Shown: positions 36,415 through 45,866 of the stretch, in pieces | Layout of the letters: each line of letters opens with the position of its first letter | How positions within the stretch are numbered: the first letter of the stretch is position 1 | Assembly (NCBI RefSeq): GCF_900240245.1 | Contig: NZ_OESQ01000001.1 | Span: 833,507-897,506, forward strand | Length of the DNA: 64,000 nucleotides | DNA from: Lachnoclostridium edouardi | GTDB lineage: Bacteria > Bacillota > Clostridia > Lachnospirales > Lachnospiraceae | Direction: 5' to 3' | Program-made: the position numbers and the translations under genes | The notes under the pieces: model-generated | Database searches by the model: none | What the model was told of the DNA's origin: nothing | What the model saw: the letters and a program-made list of their open reading frames with translations, nothing else

Positions 36415-36708
36415 TTAATATCTTCCGGAAGTAAACAGCTTGCTGGCCATTTCATAAACTTCCGGGCTTACGTCGTCTGTTACAGTTACTTTTTCTATAA
36501 AAGGAAATACGGCGTGCACCTTCTTTAAAATAACACCGTTTACGGTTTCATTCATGGAGAGGCACCCTCTGCACTCCCCGGTCAGACGGATTATCAGCGT
36601 ACTGCCCTCTACGTCAACGACCTCCGCACCGCCCCCGTGTTCGCTCAGGTACTGGTTAATATCCGCGTCAAAAAAATCTGTCAGCTTCTCGTATAATTCC
36701 TCTGTCAT
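36415..36708 (-). CDS. NifU-type (Nfu) domain protein
   Basis: 97 aa: a NifU C-terminal-like domain with its CxxC motif (C46 and C49 in GECRGCLSM). Such domains carry transient Fe-S clusters and hand them to target proteins. Its position just before the dehydratase genes (18-bp gap) suggests it serves cluster insertion into these or another operon enzyme. The extension around residues 75-97 shows nothing recognisable. GGAGG lies upstream of the start. Confidence 0.8.
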   Translation of the reverse strand: MTEELYEKLTDFFDADINQYLSEHGGGAEVVDVEGSTLIIRLTGECRGCLSMNETVNGVILKKVHAVFPFIEKVTVTDDVSPEVYEMASKLFTSGRY

Positions 36709-36735
36709 TTAAATTTCCTCCTGCCTGATTCCACT

Positions 36736-38187
36736 CTAGTACAGCTTCTCCAATAGCTTGTGGTCGTTTAGCTCTTTTGGCGGAACCAACGCATTTCTGT
36801 CAATCTTATTGTTCATGTTCCGAGGCAGGCTTTCCATGCGGATAAAACATGTGGGTATCATGTAGTAAGGCAAAATTGCTTTCAGTTCCTCTTTTAGCTT
36901 TTTTACATCAATGTCCACATCTGCCGCAAAATACCCGCACAGGATATTTACTCCGCCCTCGTCCGTAAATGCCCTGACTGCCGCCTCCTTAATTTCCGGG
37001 CAACGCAGAACCGCCGATTCCACAGCGCCTCCCTCTACTCGAAACCCTCGTATTTTATACATATTATCCAGCCGGCTTATGTAGTTTAGGTTTCCCTCTT
37101 TGTCCTGACGCACAATATCCCTGGTTTTGAATACTCTCTCGTATCCTGGTTCCTGGGAGAAAGGATTGGGTATATACTGCTTCTCTGTAAGGTCCGGTCT
37201 TTTTAAGTACCCTCTGCTCACCTGCGGTCCTGCAAGCCACAGCTCGCCTTCCTGACCCGGCTCCACCTGATTTCCCGCCTCGTCCACAATATACCCTTTC
37301 AGGTTCTCATTTAACGTGCCTATTGGGTAAGAACCCCGGGCGTCTACGATTTCATAGCAGGCGGTGAGTGCACAAAGTTCCGACGCTGCATACACGTTGT
37401 AAATGCGGTAGCTTTGCCTACGAAGCCCGTGCACCGCCTCGCTTCCTACAAGAAGCGTCCTAAGGGCCAGCTTTGACGAATCGTACTCCATTAATTTCCT
37501 TGCCATGTGGGGAGGAAGGAACGTAACCGTTATCTTTTCCTTTTCCAGAAATTCGGTTATCAGTCCTATATTCCTCCGTCTCCACTCTGGAATCAGCACC
37601 ACGCTTCCGCCAATGGACAATGTGGCAAAAATATCATACATTGCCGCCACAAAGCCGAAGTTTGCGAACACGCAGTTTCTATCCTCCTTACAAAATCCCA
37701 GCCTCTTATAATTTTCAAAAGACGCACAGAGGTTGCGATGCTCAATCATTACGCCCTTCGGCCTGGACGTGGTCCCCGACGTATAGATTAGAAGCGCCAG
37801 CTTCTCCGGTCTGGAATCGTCACGGCTCTCCTGAACGCGCTTCCAGTCCAGCCCGTCCATCCACCCTCTCGTAATCACCAGATTATATCCGCAATCCTCT
37901 TTTAGCTTCTCGTTTCTCGTCTCCGGGTAGCTGTCATCTAAAAATACAAAACACGCCCCTGTTTTCCACACCCCAATCATTGCGATAATGGACGCTACAG
38001 TTCTCCCAGTCTGTATGGCAATCGTATTTCCGTTCCTTATCCCAAGCCCGCGCAGATATTCTGCCAGAAAATTGCTGTACTCTTCTAATTCCTGGTAAGT
38101 CACAGAGCGCTCACCGTCTGAAACCGCCAGTTTCTCTGCATAATCTATCGCCGTTTCTCTGAATATCTGACAAAAAGTATGTTTCAT
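36736..38187 (-). CDS. Stand-alone adenylate-forming ligase (NRPS-like/acyl-CoA synthetase)
   Basis: 483 aa from the ATG at 38187 (AAGGA about ten bases upstream). A TTG at 38277, overlapping the stop of the CoA-transferase gene and preceded by GAGGAA, would add 30 residues of no known domain. Core motifs are present: LLIYTSGTTSRPKGVMIEHR (ATP loop), NVYAASELCALTACYEI, YKIRGFRVEGGAVESAV and the C-terminal lysine in NMNNKIDRNAL. Motif style is closer to free-standing NRPS or DltA adenylation domains than to typical fatty-acyl-CoA synthetases. No carrier protein is nearby, so CoA is the likely acceptor. It probably activates the acid substrate. Confidence 0.82.
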   Translation of the reverse strand: MKHTFCQIFRETAIDYAEKLAVSDGERSVTYQELEEYSNFLAEYLRGLGIRNGNTIAIQTGRTVASIIAMIGVWKTGACFVFLDDSYPETRNEKLKEDCGYNLVITRGWMDGLDWKRVQESRDDSRPEKLALLIYTSGTTSRPKGVMIEHRNLCASFENYKRLGFCKEDRNCVFANFGFVAAMYDIFATLSIGGSVVLIPEWRRRNIGLITEFLEKEKITVTFLPPHMARKLMEYDSSKLALRTLLVGSEAVHGLRRQSYRIYNVYAASELCALTACYEIVDARGSYPIGTLNENLKGYIVDEAGNQVEPGQEGELWLAGPQVSRGYLKRPDLTEKQYIPNPFSQEPGYERVFKTRDIVRQDKEGNLNYISRLDNMYKIRGFRVEGGAVESAVLRCPEIKEAAVRAFTDEGGVNILCGYFAADVDIDVKKLKEELKAILPYYMIPTCFIRMESLPRNMNNKIDRNALVPPKELNDHKLLEKLY

Positions 38188-38269
38188 AAATGTCCATTCC
38201 TTTATATTGCTCTTTCCCTTGTTTCCTTCCGACCTGGATTTTCTGTGAAATGCTTCCACCTTTAATGTG

Positions 38270-39562
38270 TCAGTCAATAATTCCTCTGCCCTTGAAGGCG
38301 TCTATCTCCTCTTGGGAGTAGCCCAGCAGTTTCTTCATAACCGCCTCTGTATCCTGTCCAAGTCTGGGAGCGCCACGCCAAACCTTGCCCGGCGTTTCAG
38401 ACATCTTCGGCGCAAATCCAAAGGCTGTAACTTCCTTTCCAAGGGTCTGGTCCTCATAAGTAACCCAGTCGCCTCTGTCTTTCCAGTGTTCCTCGTTCAT
38501 AACGTCTTCACAGTTCTTGATGACAGCCGCTCCGATTCTATTGTCAATGAGAATGTCGATTGCCTCTTTTGAATCGTGCTCCATAAAGTAATCTGCGAAC
38601 TTCTGATCCAGCTCTTTTCCAAGGTCGCTCTGTAACGCTTCCTCGCTTCCGCCGGCCGCTTCATAGCTGTATTTCTCCAAATCAAAGCCAAAGCCTTTCA
38701 TAACCTTCTCGTAAGCGCCTTTACCGTATGCTCCCAGGTTAATGTATTTTCCGTCCTTTGTGGGGAAAATACCTGCCGGCTGGTAGGTCGCCTGTTTGAT
38801 TCCCTGTCTCTGCTTCTGGATTCCCGCCTGGCTCCACAGTGTGTAGTTGTCATCCATAACTCTCATGTAGCTCTCGCAGAGGGTAGAATCAATAATCTGG
38901 CCTTTCCCTGTCTTTTCCACTACGCGCAGCGCCATCAAAATACCGTTTACCGCAAACAGTCCGGACAGATAATCGCCGATATACTGCTGTGCATAGTACG
39001 GCGGTTTATCCGGGAAGCCCTGAAGCAGGCACCACCCTGATTCTGCCTGTGCCAGCGGGTCGTAACATGCACGGTTTAAGTATCTCTCCTCACCGCCGAA
39101 TTTCGGTGTGCCAAATCCGCTTACATGGCAGATAATTAACCTTGGATTTACTTCCATCAGCATTTCGTCTGTGATTCCCAGCTTCTCAATCCAAACCATA
39201 TTTTCAATCCAGACGTCGCACTCCTTAATCAAGGATAAGAAAATCTCCTTGGATTCCGGCACTTTATTAAAATTTGTCTCCAGAGTAAAACTTAATTTGT
39301 TTCTCGCATTCTGCATCCATGAACCACTGATGTGCTTTTCCCCTTCCGTAATCTGGGGTTTCTGTGCTCTTGCCGTGTCGCCGCCTATCTTTGGGCGCTC
39401 CAGCGCAATAACTTCCGCTCCGAAGTCGCTTAACATTGTCGCAGCAAACGGCGCCGCCACAACCGAACCATTTAACAGCACGCGTATTCCGCTCAAAGGT
39501 CCCTGAATATCTTCCGCAATCGCAGGAGCTGTCTTTCTCTCCAGCTTTTCCCATCTTTCCAT
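38270..39562 (-). CDS. CaiB/BaiF-type family III CoA transferase
   Basis: 430 aa from the ATG at 39562 (AAAGGAGAT upstream; the frame is open 24 codons more). Family III features: the N-terminal SGIRVLLNGSVVAAPFAATM, SDFGAEVIALERP and the catalytic aspartate in QQYIGDYLSGLFAVNGILMA (about residue 197). The family moves CoA between acyl-CoA and free acid with retention of the thioester energy, as in carnitine and bile-acid metabolism. Here it probably charges incoming substrate with CoA from product, with the adjacent ligase as a primer. That division of labour is inference. Confidence 0.9.
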   Translation of the reverse strand: MERWEKLERKTAPAIAEDIQGPLSGIRVLLNGSVVAAPFAATMLSDFGAEVIALERPKIGGDTARAQKPQITEGEKHISGSWMQNARNKLSFTLETNFNKVPESKEIFLSLIKECDVWIENMVWIEKLGITDEMLMEVNPRLIICHVSGFGTPKFGGEERYLNRACYDPLAQAESGWCLLQGFPDKPPYYAQQYIGDYLSGLFAVNGILMALRVVEKTGKGQIIDSTLCESYMRVMDDNYTLWSQAGIQKQRQGIKQATYQPAGIFPTKDGKYINLGAYGKGAYEKVMKGFGFDLEKYSYEAAGGSEEALQSDLGKELDQKFADYFMEHDSKEAIDILIDNRIGAAVIKNCEDVMNEEHWKDRGDWVTYEDQTLGKEVTAFGFAPKMSETPGKVWRGAPRLGQDTEAVMKKLLGYSQEEIDAFKGRGIID

Positions 39563-39583
39563 ATTATATCTCCTTTTTCTCAG

Positions 39584-39605
39584 ATTTGTTACGAATTTAA
39601 CAAAT
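39584..39605. promoter_or_regulatory. Inverted repeat in the intergenic gap upstream of the CoA transferase
   Basis: ATTTGTTA and TAACAAAT flank a 6-bp centre between the SDR stop (39628) and the CoA-transferase start (39562). It may be an RNA hairpin tuning expression or an operator; no T-run follows, so it is not a standard terminator. Confidence 0.3.
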
Positions 39606-39627
39606 TTAGGTAAAAATGAACCCTGCT

Positions 39628-40461
39628 TTAACATTCCGCAGGTTCATTCATAATCATTCTGCCTACCGTACCTCCTGTCACTTCGATTACCGCTCCATTT
39701 ACATAAGAAGAAAGGTCTGTCGCAAGAAACTCGATTACATTTGCACAGTCTTCCGGTGTGCCAAAGCGCTTCATCGCCACGTTTCTAAGGAAGGTACCCT
39801 CGCCCGCTTTCTTGTAGTTCTCCAGCAAACGTCCTGTTGCGATAAATCCAGGGGCGATGCAGTTGGCGGTCACATTATAACGTCCGCACTCCTGGGCCAA
39901 CACCATGGTATACTGCTTAATCGCCGCTTTCGCTGAAGCGTAATGCGCGTAGCTTCCGTCGCTGTTTGCGATAAGTCCGCCTACGGAAATAACGTTGATG
40001 ATTCTTCCGAATCCCCTTTCCTTCATGCCTGGTGCAACTGCGTTGCAGGCATATACGGTTGCGTAGAAGTTTCTCTCAATTACGCCGTAGAACTGCTCCC
40101 AGTTCAGAGAGGAAGCCTTGTTGCCGTCCGGTGCTCCAAGTCCGCCGCCTGCGTTGTTTACTACAATGTCGATTGGTCCCAATTCTTTTTCCAGTTTTGC
40201 AAACGCCTCGAATACCTGCTCTCTCTTCGTACAGTCTGCCTCTGCCCCTGCGGAGCGCACGCCCAGCGCACGGCACTCGTCCATTGTCGTATCCGCAGTC
40301 AACAGTTTCTCCTCGCCCTCAAACTGCTTGTAGGATTTCAAATCAATGTCGATTACGCCCACATCTGCGCCAAGTTCGGCCAGCCGAAGGGCATAAGCCC
40401 TTCCAAGCCCCCGTGCTGCACCAGTTACAACTGCTACCTTTCCTTCTAATGTTTTTGCCAT
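39628..40461 (-). CDS. Short-chain dehydrogenase/reductase
   Basis: 277 aa from the ATG at 40461 (AAGGAG seven bases upstream; frame open nine codons more). Classical SDR: cofactor motif VVTGAARGLGRAYALRL, NNAGGG, and the catalytic Tyr/Lys in YAHYASAKAAIKQY with the preceding INVISVGG serine. It oxidises or reduces an alcohol/ketone with NAD(P). The TGAARGLGR pattern resembles multifunctional-enzyme-type 3-hydroxyacyl-CoA dehydrogenases, but the substrate is unknown. It lies between etfA and the CoA transferase. Confidence 0.88.
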   Translation of the reverse strand: MAKTLEGKVAVVTGAARGLGRAYALRLAELGADVGVIDIDLKSYKQFEGEEKLLTADTTMDECRALGVRSAGAEADCTKREQVFEAFAKLEKELGPIDIVVNNAGGGLGAPDGNKASSLNWEQFYGVIERNFYATVYACNAVAPGMKERGFGRIINVISVGGLIANSDGSYAHYASAKAAIKQYTMVLAQECGRYNVTANCIAPGFIATGRLLENYKKAGEGTFLRNVAMKRFGTPEDCANVIEFLATDLSSYVNGAVIEVTGGTVGRMIMNEPAEC

Positions 40462-40546
40462 GTTTTGCTCCTTTCCGCGGTGATCCACCGCCCTTTAAAC
40501 TTTAACGAACCTTGTCCCTCTGTATTAAAATTTTACTCAAGCAAAT

Positions 40547-41725
40547 TTATTCCCAGACTTCCATAATCTCCGGGATTACCTTATACAAATCCCCAACAAT
40601 TCCGTAATCCGCAACCTGGAATATAGGCGCCATTGGGTTTTTGTTGATAGCAATAATAATATCTGAAGTCTGCATACCTGCCAAGTGCTGAATCGCCCCG
40701 GAAATGCCGCATGCAATATAGATTTTCGGTTTTACCGTCGTTCCGGTCTGCCCTACCTGGTGGGAGTGGTCAATCCAGCCGGAATCTACCGCCGCACGGG
40801 AAGCGCCGACTACTCCTCCCACGTGGTCCGCAAACTTCTGAATCAGCTTGAATCCGCTGGCTTCTCCAAGCCCTGCTCCGCCTGATACGATAATCTCCGC
40901 ATCTGTTAAGGAAACCATATCCCTTGCCGTCTTTACGATTTCCAAAATTTTCGTGCGGATGTCGGATTCCTGCAGGTTCAAGGACACTGGTTTTACTTCC
41001 CCTGTTCGTCCCTCCTGCACCGGCAGCTTATCCATAACGCCCGGTCTTACTGTCGACATCTGCGGTCTATGTCCCGGACACTTGATTGTCGCCATCAGAT
41101 TTCCGCCGAACGCTGGTCTGGTCTGCAAAATTCCCTTTGTCTCCGGATCAATGTCAAGCTGTGTACAGTCTGCCGTCAGTCCGGTTCCCACCCTCTTTGC
41201 AATTCTCGGCGCCAGGTCCCGTCCGATATGGGTTGCGCCAAAGAGTACAATCTCCGGCTTAAACTCGTGAATCGCGTCTGTGATTACCTTGGTGTATCCG
41301 TCCGCCGTGTAGCGGTACAACAACGGGCTCTCCGCCGTATACACAATGTCTGCCCCCGCCTCGAAAAGCTCTTTTGTCATATCTCCAAGCCCTTCTCCAA
41401 GCAGGATCGCACATAATTTTACATCTCCAATATCATTTGCCAGGCCGCGCCCTTTGCCCAGGAGTTCCTTTACAACCGGGGTAATCACGCCGTCTCTCTG
41501 CTCCGCAAATACCCACACATCTTTGTATGCCGACAAATCTGCGCCTGCTCCCTGTTCCTCCTTTGAAATCGCGTGGAAAGGACATTTCTCTATACATGCT
41601 CCGCAGGCCGTACATTTCTCTGTAATGACTGCCTTTTTCTCTTTCATCTCAATCGCGTCAAAGGGACAGCTTTTTACACACAGCGTACATCCTTTACATT
41701 TTTCTGCATTTACTCTTACCGCCAT
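40547..41725 (-). CDS. etfA: Electron-transfer flavoprotein alpha subunit with N-terminal 2[4Fe-4S] ferredoxin domain
   Basis: 392 aa. Residues 1-60 hold two CxxCxxCxxxCP motifs ([12 protein letters not shown] and [12 protein letters not shown]); then comes a normal EtfA with the C-terminal FAD domain ([38 protein letters not shown]). The same fusion is known in clostridial and acetogen Etfs such as CarE and LctC that work in flavin-based electron bifurcation. It follows etfB by 12 bp and an acyl-CoA dehydrogenase, giving the carC-carD-carE order. It probably links enoyl-CoA reduction to ferredoxin. Confidence 0.93.
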   Translation of the reverse strand: MAVRVNAEKCKGCTLCVKSCPFDAIEMKEKKAVITEKCTACGACIEKCPFHAISKEEQGAGADLSAYKDVWVFAEQRDGVITPVVKELLGKGRGLANDIGDVKLCAILLGEGLGDMTKELFEAGADIVYTAESPLLYRYTADGYTKVITDAIHEFKPEIVLFGATHIGRDLAPRIAKRVGTGLTADCTQLDIDPETKGILQTRPAFGGNLMATIKCPGHRPQMSTVRPGVMDKLPVQEGRTGEVKPVSLNLQESDIRTKILEIVKTARDMVSLTDAEIIVSGGAGLGEASGFKLIQKFADHVGGVVGASRAAVDSGWIDHSHQVGQTGTTVKPKIYIACGISGAIQHLAGMQTSDIIIAINKNPMAPIFQVADYGIVGDLYKVIPEIMEVWE

Positions 41726-41736
41726 AACGATTCCTC

Positions 41737-42531
41737 CTACAAGATATGTTTCTTTTTCAGTTCTTCTATTAACTTCTCCGCCTCCTGTTTCGGCGTTCCC
41801 TCAATCATAATTCCCTTGCCCTTCGGGTCCGGCGTGAAGGAACGGAACACCTTTGTCGGGGAAGCGTCCAGCCCGATTTCGTCCGGTTTTACCGGAATGT
41901 CGTTTTCATTCCACACCTGAATTCTGTCCGGATTTCCATAGGCGTCATAGATTCCCTTCACGGTCATGTACCGCGGAGTATTCAATTCTTTAATAGCAGT
42001 AAGCAGACATGGGGTTGGAATCTCTATGATTTCATATCCGTCCTCAAGCTGTCTTTTTACAACGACTTTTCCTTCCTCGCATTTGATGATTTCCTCTACA
42101 TATGTAACCTGCGGGATTCCCAATTTCTCCGCAATCTGTGGGCCTACCTGAGCGGTATCGCCGTCAATTGCCTGCCGTCCGGCAAAAATAATGTCGTACT
42201 CGCCAATCTTTTCAATAGCCGCCGCAATTGTATTAGAGGTCGCCCATGTGTCCGCGCCTCCGAAAGCACGGCTGGAAAGCAGTACCGCGTTGTCCGCGCC
42301 CTTTGCCATACACTCAATAAGCACCTCAGAAGCCTGCGGAGGCCCCATAGAAATGGCGGTGACTTTTGTTCCCTCGTACTTGTCTTTCAACTGAAGGGCC
42401 GCCTCCAATGCGTTGTCGTCATCAGGATTTAAAATACTTTCCACGCCGTCACGAATCAGCGTTTTCTTTACCGGGTCAATCTTTACTTCATTTGTATTTG
42501 GCACTTGTTTTACACAAACTAATATTCTCAT
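41737..42531 (-). CDS. etfB: Electron-transfer flavoprotein beta subunit
   Basis: 264 aa. Starts with [20 protein letters not shown] and contains the nucleotide-binding signature [21 protein letters not shown]. In bifurcating Etfs the beta subunit carries the FAD that splits the NADH electron pair; in other Etfs the site holds AMP. The sequence alone does not settle which, though the ferredoxin-type EtfA partner favours bifurcation. Gaps of 12 bp on both sides place it in the operon. Confidence 0.93.
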   Translation of the reverse strand: MRILVCVKQVPNTNEVKIDPVKKTLIRDGVESILNPDDDNALEAALQLKDKYEGTKVTAISMGPPQASEVLIECMAKGADNAVLLSSRAFGGADTWATSNTIAAAIEKIGEYDIIFAGRQAIDGDTAQVGPQIAEKLGIPQVTYVEEIIKCEEGKVVVKRQLEDGYEIIEIPTPCLLTAIKELNTPRYMTVKGIYDAYGNPDRIQVWNENDIPVKPDEIGLDASPTKVFRSFTPDPKGKGIMIEGTPKQEAEKLIEELKKKHIL

Positions 42532-42543
42532 TGTATACCTCCG

Positions 42544-43680
42544 CTATTTTAGTAAATTTCCAGATATTACAAGCTTCTGAATCTCCGAAGTCCCTTCGTA
42601 AATGGACACGAGCCTTGCAGCCCTGGACATACGCTCAATTGGATAGTCCTGCATATAGCCGTAGCCTCCATGAATCTGGAGAGCCTTGTACGCAACGGAG
42701 TTACAGACTTCTCCGGCTTTGTATTTTGCCATTGCCGCCTGCATTGTCACCTTCTCGTGTTTATCCAGCTTATCTGCCGCCGTATATACAAGCTGTCTGG
42801 TACACTCTACTTCCGTCGCCATATCTGCCAGCTTAAACGCCACGTCCTGTAATTTGCAAATCGGCCTGCCGAACTGCACACGCTCTTTGGAGTACGCGAT
42901 TGCAAGGTCCAGACAGCCTGCCGCGATTCCAAGTCCCTGGGAGGCAACAGTCACGCGTCCTGCGTCCAGTATGCTCATAGCGATTTTAAAGCCCTTCTTC
43001 TCCTCGCCCAGCAGATTCTCTTTCGGCACCTTCACATTGTTGAAAATCAAGTCCGAAGTCACGGAAGCGTGCATACCCATCTTTTCCTCCGTCTTACCTC
43101 TGGAGAATCCTTCCCAGCCTGCCTCTACGATAAAAGCGGAGATTCCTCTCGTGCCCTTTTCATTCAAGTCTGACTTTGCAAATACAACCGCATGGTCGCA
43201 AATCGGTCCCATTGTGATGAAACATTTTCTACCGTTTAATATGTAACAGCCCTGCTCCTCGTCCCACAGACAGGTGGTCTGGGTCGCGCCGGAATCGGAG
43301 CCGGCGCCTGGCTCTGTCAGCGCGAACGCGCCAATCTTTTCTCCCAGAACCATTGGCTTTAAGTATTTCTGCTTTTGCTCCTCTGTTCCAAAGTAGAGAT
43401 ACGGCGCTCCGGATAATGAATTGCTCATAAGCAGAGAGGAGGCAGCCGCGTCTACCTTGCAAAATTCTTCTACTACAATAGCAAGTGATTTGTAGTCTCC
43501 GCCGGCTCCGCCATATTCTACGGGGATGGTGATTCCGCCGAACCCGTATTTGGCCGCTTTTTGCATTAATCCCTCCGGATAGCCGTTATTTTTCTCTGCC
43601 TCGTCGGCAATGGGCTTGATTTCCTTCTCCGCAAATTCTTTTGCCAGTTTTCTTAACATTTCATGCTTTTTTTCAAACAT
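42544..43680 (-). CDS. Acyl-CoA dehydrogenase/enoyl-CoA reductase
   Basis: 378 aa, full length. Flavin and substrate signatures: the N-terminal FGGITIPVEYGGAGGDY, FALTEPGAGSDSGATQT and the C-terminal LQIHGGYGYMQDYPIERMSR, where the catalytic glutamate lies just downstream in VSIYEGTSEIQ. With EtfA/B it can oxidise an acyl-CoA or, in bifurcating complexes such as caffeyl-CoA or butyryl-CoA dehydrogenase, reduce an enoyl-CoA. It overlaps the upstream OYE-type gene by 8 bp, so the two are translationally coupled. Confidence 0.93.
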   Translation of the reverse strand: MFEKKHEMLRKLAKEFAEKEIKPIADEAEKNNGYPEGLMQKAAKYGFGGITIPVEYGGAGGDYKSLAIVVEEFCKVDAAASSLLMSNSLSGAPYLYFGTEEQKQKYLKPMVLGEKIGAFALTEPGAGSDSGATQTTCLWDEEQGCYILNGRKCFITMGPICDHAVVFAKSDLNEKGTRGISAFIVEAGWEGFSRGKTEEKMGMHASVTSDLIFNNVKVPKENLLGEEKKGFKIAMSILDAGRVTVASQGLGIAAGCLDLAIAYSKERVQFGRPICKLQDVAFKLADMATEVECTRQLVYTAADKLDKHEKVTMQAAMAKYKAGEVCNSVAYKALQIHGGYGYMQDYPIERMSRAARLVSIYEGTSEIQKLVISGNLLK

Positions 43681-45700
43681 CTCTATCCTCCTTCTGATTT
43701 ATGGCAGTTTGAAAAGCGCTTTTAACTGCTTCTGATATTCTGCCTGTTTTTCCGGCATCTCCTATCCATAAGATACGGCCTTTTAGTGCCTCTGGTATTT
43801 CCTTATGAAAAACAGGATTTGGTTTTTCTCCTCCGGTGATTACAACCATATCTGCCGGGATGAAGATTTCCTCTCCCTTTTCTTTACAGACAACCCGGTT
43901 TTTCTCCACCCGGAGCACTTCCGTTTCCGTCTTTACGTCAATGCCGGATTCTTTTATTTCTTTTAGCATTATCCAGCGCGTCGTCATCCCGAAGCCCTCT
44001 CCCGGCTTTTTCCCTTTTGTTATAAGAGTAATTTCAGGCTTTTCGCGCCTCATAATGTTATCAACACATTCTGTATATGCAGGTGCATATTTCCCGATAA
44101 ATCTCCTTTCTTCCTCCCTGTACCTCCTACTGGCATATGTAAGCCCAAGCTGCGCCGCCTGATAGCCGGCTCCTATTATAACCATATGTTTATCTGAACA
44201 GGCTTTCTCCTGGAAGAAATCCTGGATACTAAGCACCCTGGCATCTGGTGCAACAGGATATTCCCGTTTTATTTCTCTTTCATAAAGACTGCCTGACGCA
44301 ACCACAACTTTGTCAAACTTCCCGCTCTCCAACAGCTCTAAAAGCTCCCGCGGGTCTGCATTTTTTTGAAACACAAAGCGGACGCCCCGCTTATTGCACA
44401 TATAAAATAAATATTCTAAATACGACTGCGTATCCTCCCGGTTCGGCATTTGACCAATAAGCCTTGCCATTCCCCCGTATGTGTTTTCCCTCTCCCACAC
44501 GGTTACCCGGTTCGTCTTCGCCGACTCTGACGCAAATGCAAGCCCTGCAGGGCCTGCCCCGGCTACGAGAATCTGCTGGTTTTCCGCCCCTGTGTGCAGC
44601 TTTTCATCTTCTCTGCCCACCAGCGGATTCACCACGCACCCAAGCCTGCCTCCCCGGAAAATCCGTTCCAGACACTCCTGATTACAACCAAGACAGGGGC
44701 GGATTTCTGCTTTTCTTCCGGTTTTATATTTCTCTACAACGGCAGGGTCTGCAATAAACCCCCGAAGCATACCCGCCATGTCAATGGTTCCCGCCTCAAT
44801 CGCATTTACGGCTGTATCCATATCCAGACGGTTACACCCAACCACCGGGACGCTGACCACATCTTTTATCAGCTTTGCGAGAAACAAATATGCGCCGTGG
44901 GGAACGTGGTAGGTAATCTGCGGAACCTGGGATTCGTGCCACCCGCCGGTAACATCCAAAGCGTCCACCCACCTTTCAATCCGCTTTGCCGTCTCCACCG
45001 TGTCTTTTGCAGTATTTCCCCCCGGAATAAAATCTGCTCCCGACAGCCTCACCATAACCGGATAGTCTGCCCCGGCGGAATTTTTTATCTGCTGTAAGAT
45101 TTCTTCTAAGAAACGCGTCCGGTTTTCCAGACTTCCGCCGTATTCGTCCGTCCTCTTATTGACCGCTTTGGAGAGGAACTCGGAAATCAAGTAGCCCGCG
45201 CTTGCAATTACTTCCACGCCGTCGAACCCGGCTTCTTTCGCCCTAAGCGCGCCGTCCTTAAAATATTCCTCAATCTGGCGGATTTCCTCCACAGTAAGCT
45301 CCTTTGTCCGGGCTCTTGTGAAACCACACTCGTACTCTGAGGCGGACACAGGCTGTAACATGCCGTGTTCCTCTGGTTTGGCATAAGCGCCTGCGTGCAT
45401 AAGCTGGAGAAATATTTTACTTCCGTGCCTGTGAACGTCGTCCGCAAGCCTTTTTAGACCCGGTATGAACCGGTCCTGACAGACCTGCATCATTCCCTGA
45501 CGGTTCATTCTAACAGGGTCTACCCCGGCGGCGCCTGCAACAATAAGCCCTGCTCCTCCCTTTGCCCGTTCCCTGTAAAATGCAACGGTCTCGTCAGAGA
45601 CATGCCCGTCCGTGCACCAGCCTAAATTTCCGGCTGTCATCACAAAACGGTATTTCAATTCACATGCCCCTATCCGGCAGGGGGTAAATGCCTTTTTCAT
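43673..45700 (-). CDS. Old-yellow-enzyme-type NADH:flavin oxidoreductase (2,4-dienoyl-CoA reductase/BaiCD family)
   Basis: 675 aa in three parts: an N-terminal FMN TIM barrel (about 1-330), a [4Fe-4S] segment CLGCNQECLERIFRGGRLGC (about 340-360) and a C-terminal FAD/NAD(P)-binding module (LVAGAGPAGLAFASE, VVIGAGYQAAQLGL). The family reduces activated C=C bonds: dienoyl-CoA, bile-acid enones, cinnamates. It is the first gene after the sigma-54 promoter at 45740-45756, so it is probably the most highly expressed of the operon. Confidence 0.92.
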   Translation of the reverse strand: MKKAFTPCRIGACELKYRFVMTAGNLGWCTDGHVSDETVAFYRERAKGGAGLIVAGAAGVDPVRMNRQGMMQVCQDRFIPGLKRLADDVHRHGSKIFLQLMHAGAYAKPEEHGMLQPVSASEYECGFTRARTKELTVEEIRQIEEYFKDGALRAKEAGFDGVEVIASAGYLISEFLSKAVNKRTDEYGGSLENRTRFLEEILQQIKNSAGADYPVMVRLSGADFIPGGNTAKDTVETAKRIERWVDALDVTGGWHESQVPQITYHVPHGAYLFLAKLIKDVVSVPVVGCNRLDMDTAVNAIEAGTIDMAGMLRGFIADPAVVEKYKTGRKAEIRPCLGCNQECLERIFRGGRLGCVVNPLVGREDEKLHTGAENQQILVAGAGPAGLAFASESAKTNRVTVWERENTYGGMARLIGQMPNREDTQSYLEYLFYMCNKRGVRFVFQKNADPRELLELLESGKFDKVVVASGSLYEREIKREYPVAPDARVLSIQDFFQEKACSDKHMVIIGAGYQAAQLGLTYASRRYREEERRFIGKYAPAYTECVDNIMRREKPEITLITKGKKPGEGFGMTTRWIMLKEIKESGIDVKTETEVLRVEKNRVVCKEKGEEIFIPADMVVITGGEKPNPVFHKEIPEALKGRILWIGDAGKTGRISEAVKSAFQTAINQKEDRDV

Positions 45701-45739
45701 AGTCTAAAATCCTCCACCTTATCTCCTGCTTATATATTA

Positions 45740-45756
45740 CGCAATCTACATGCCAA
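45740..45756 (-). promoter_or_regulatory. Sigma-54 (-24/-12) promoter of the catabolic operon
   Basis: On the minus strand TTGGCATGTAGATTGCG has GG (45754-45753) and GC (45742-45741) separated by exactly ten bases, the invariant sigma-54 spacing. It lies 40 bp upstream of the OYE-type gene. Two similar sequences precede the other transcription units of the island. Confidence 0.8.
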
Positions 45757-45812
45757 GTTTTTAACAATCCAGAAAACCTTTTTTCTCCTCGTATTTTCCC
45801 TTATTTTCACGT

Positions 45813-45852
45813 CACATATATGTCCGGTTATTCGGATTTGACATATTATGTG
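45813..45852. promoter_or_regulatory. Candidate enhancer sites for the sigma-54 activator
   Basis: CACATATATGTC (45813-45824) and, in opposite orientation, GACATATTATGTG (45840-45852) share half-sites CACATA and TATGTC. They lie about 60-110 bp upstream of the -24/-12 promoter, where enhancer-binding proteins usually sit. Binding by the protein encoded next door is inferred. Confidence 0.5.
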
Positions 45853-45866
45853 TTCGTTTTCCGTAC

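Noticed and set aside
38270..43680. Reading the cluster as carnitine/gamma-butyrobetaine metabolism (cai/gbu)
   Set aside because: CaiB-like, acyl-CoA dehydrogenase and Etf genes fit, but no CaiT/BCCT-type betaine carrier or CaiD-like hydratase is present.
36736..45700. Reading the cluster as a bile-acid-inducible (bai) operon
   Set aside because: CoA ligase, CaiB/BaiF transferase, OYE and SDR genes resemble bai, but there is no BaiE-type 7-dehydratase, and the AbfD-like, Etf and lactonase genes do not belong to bai.
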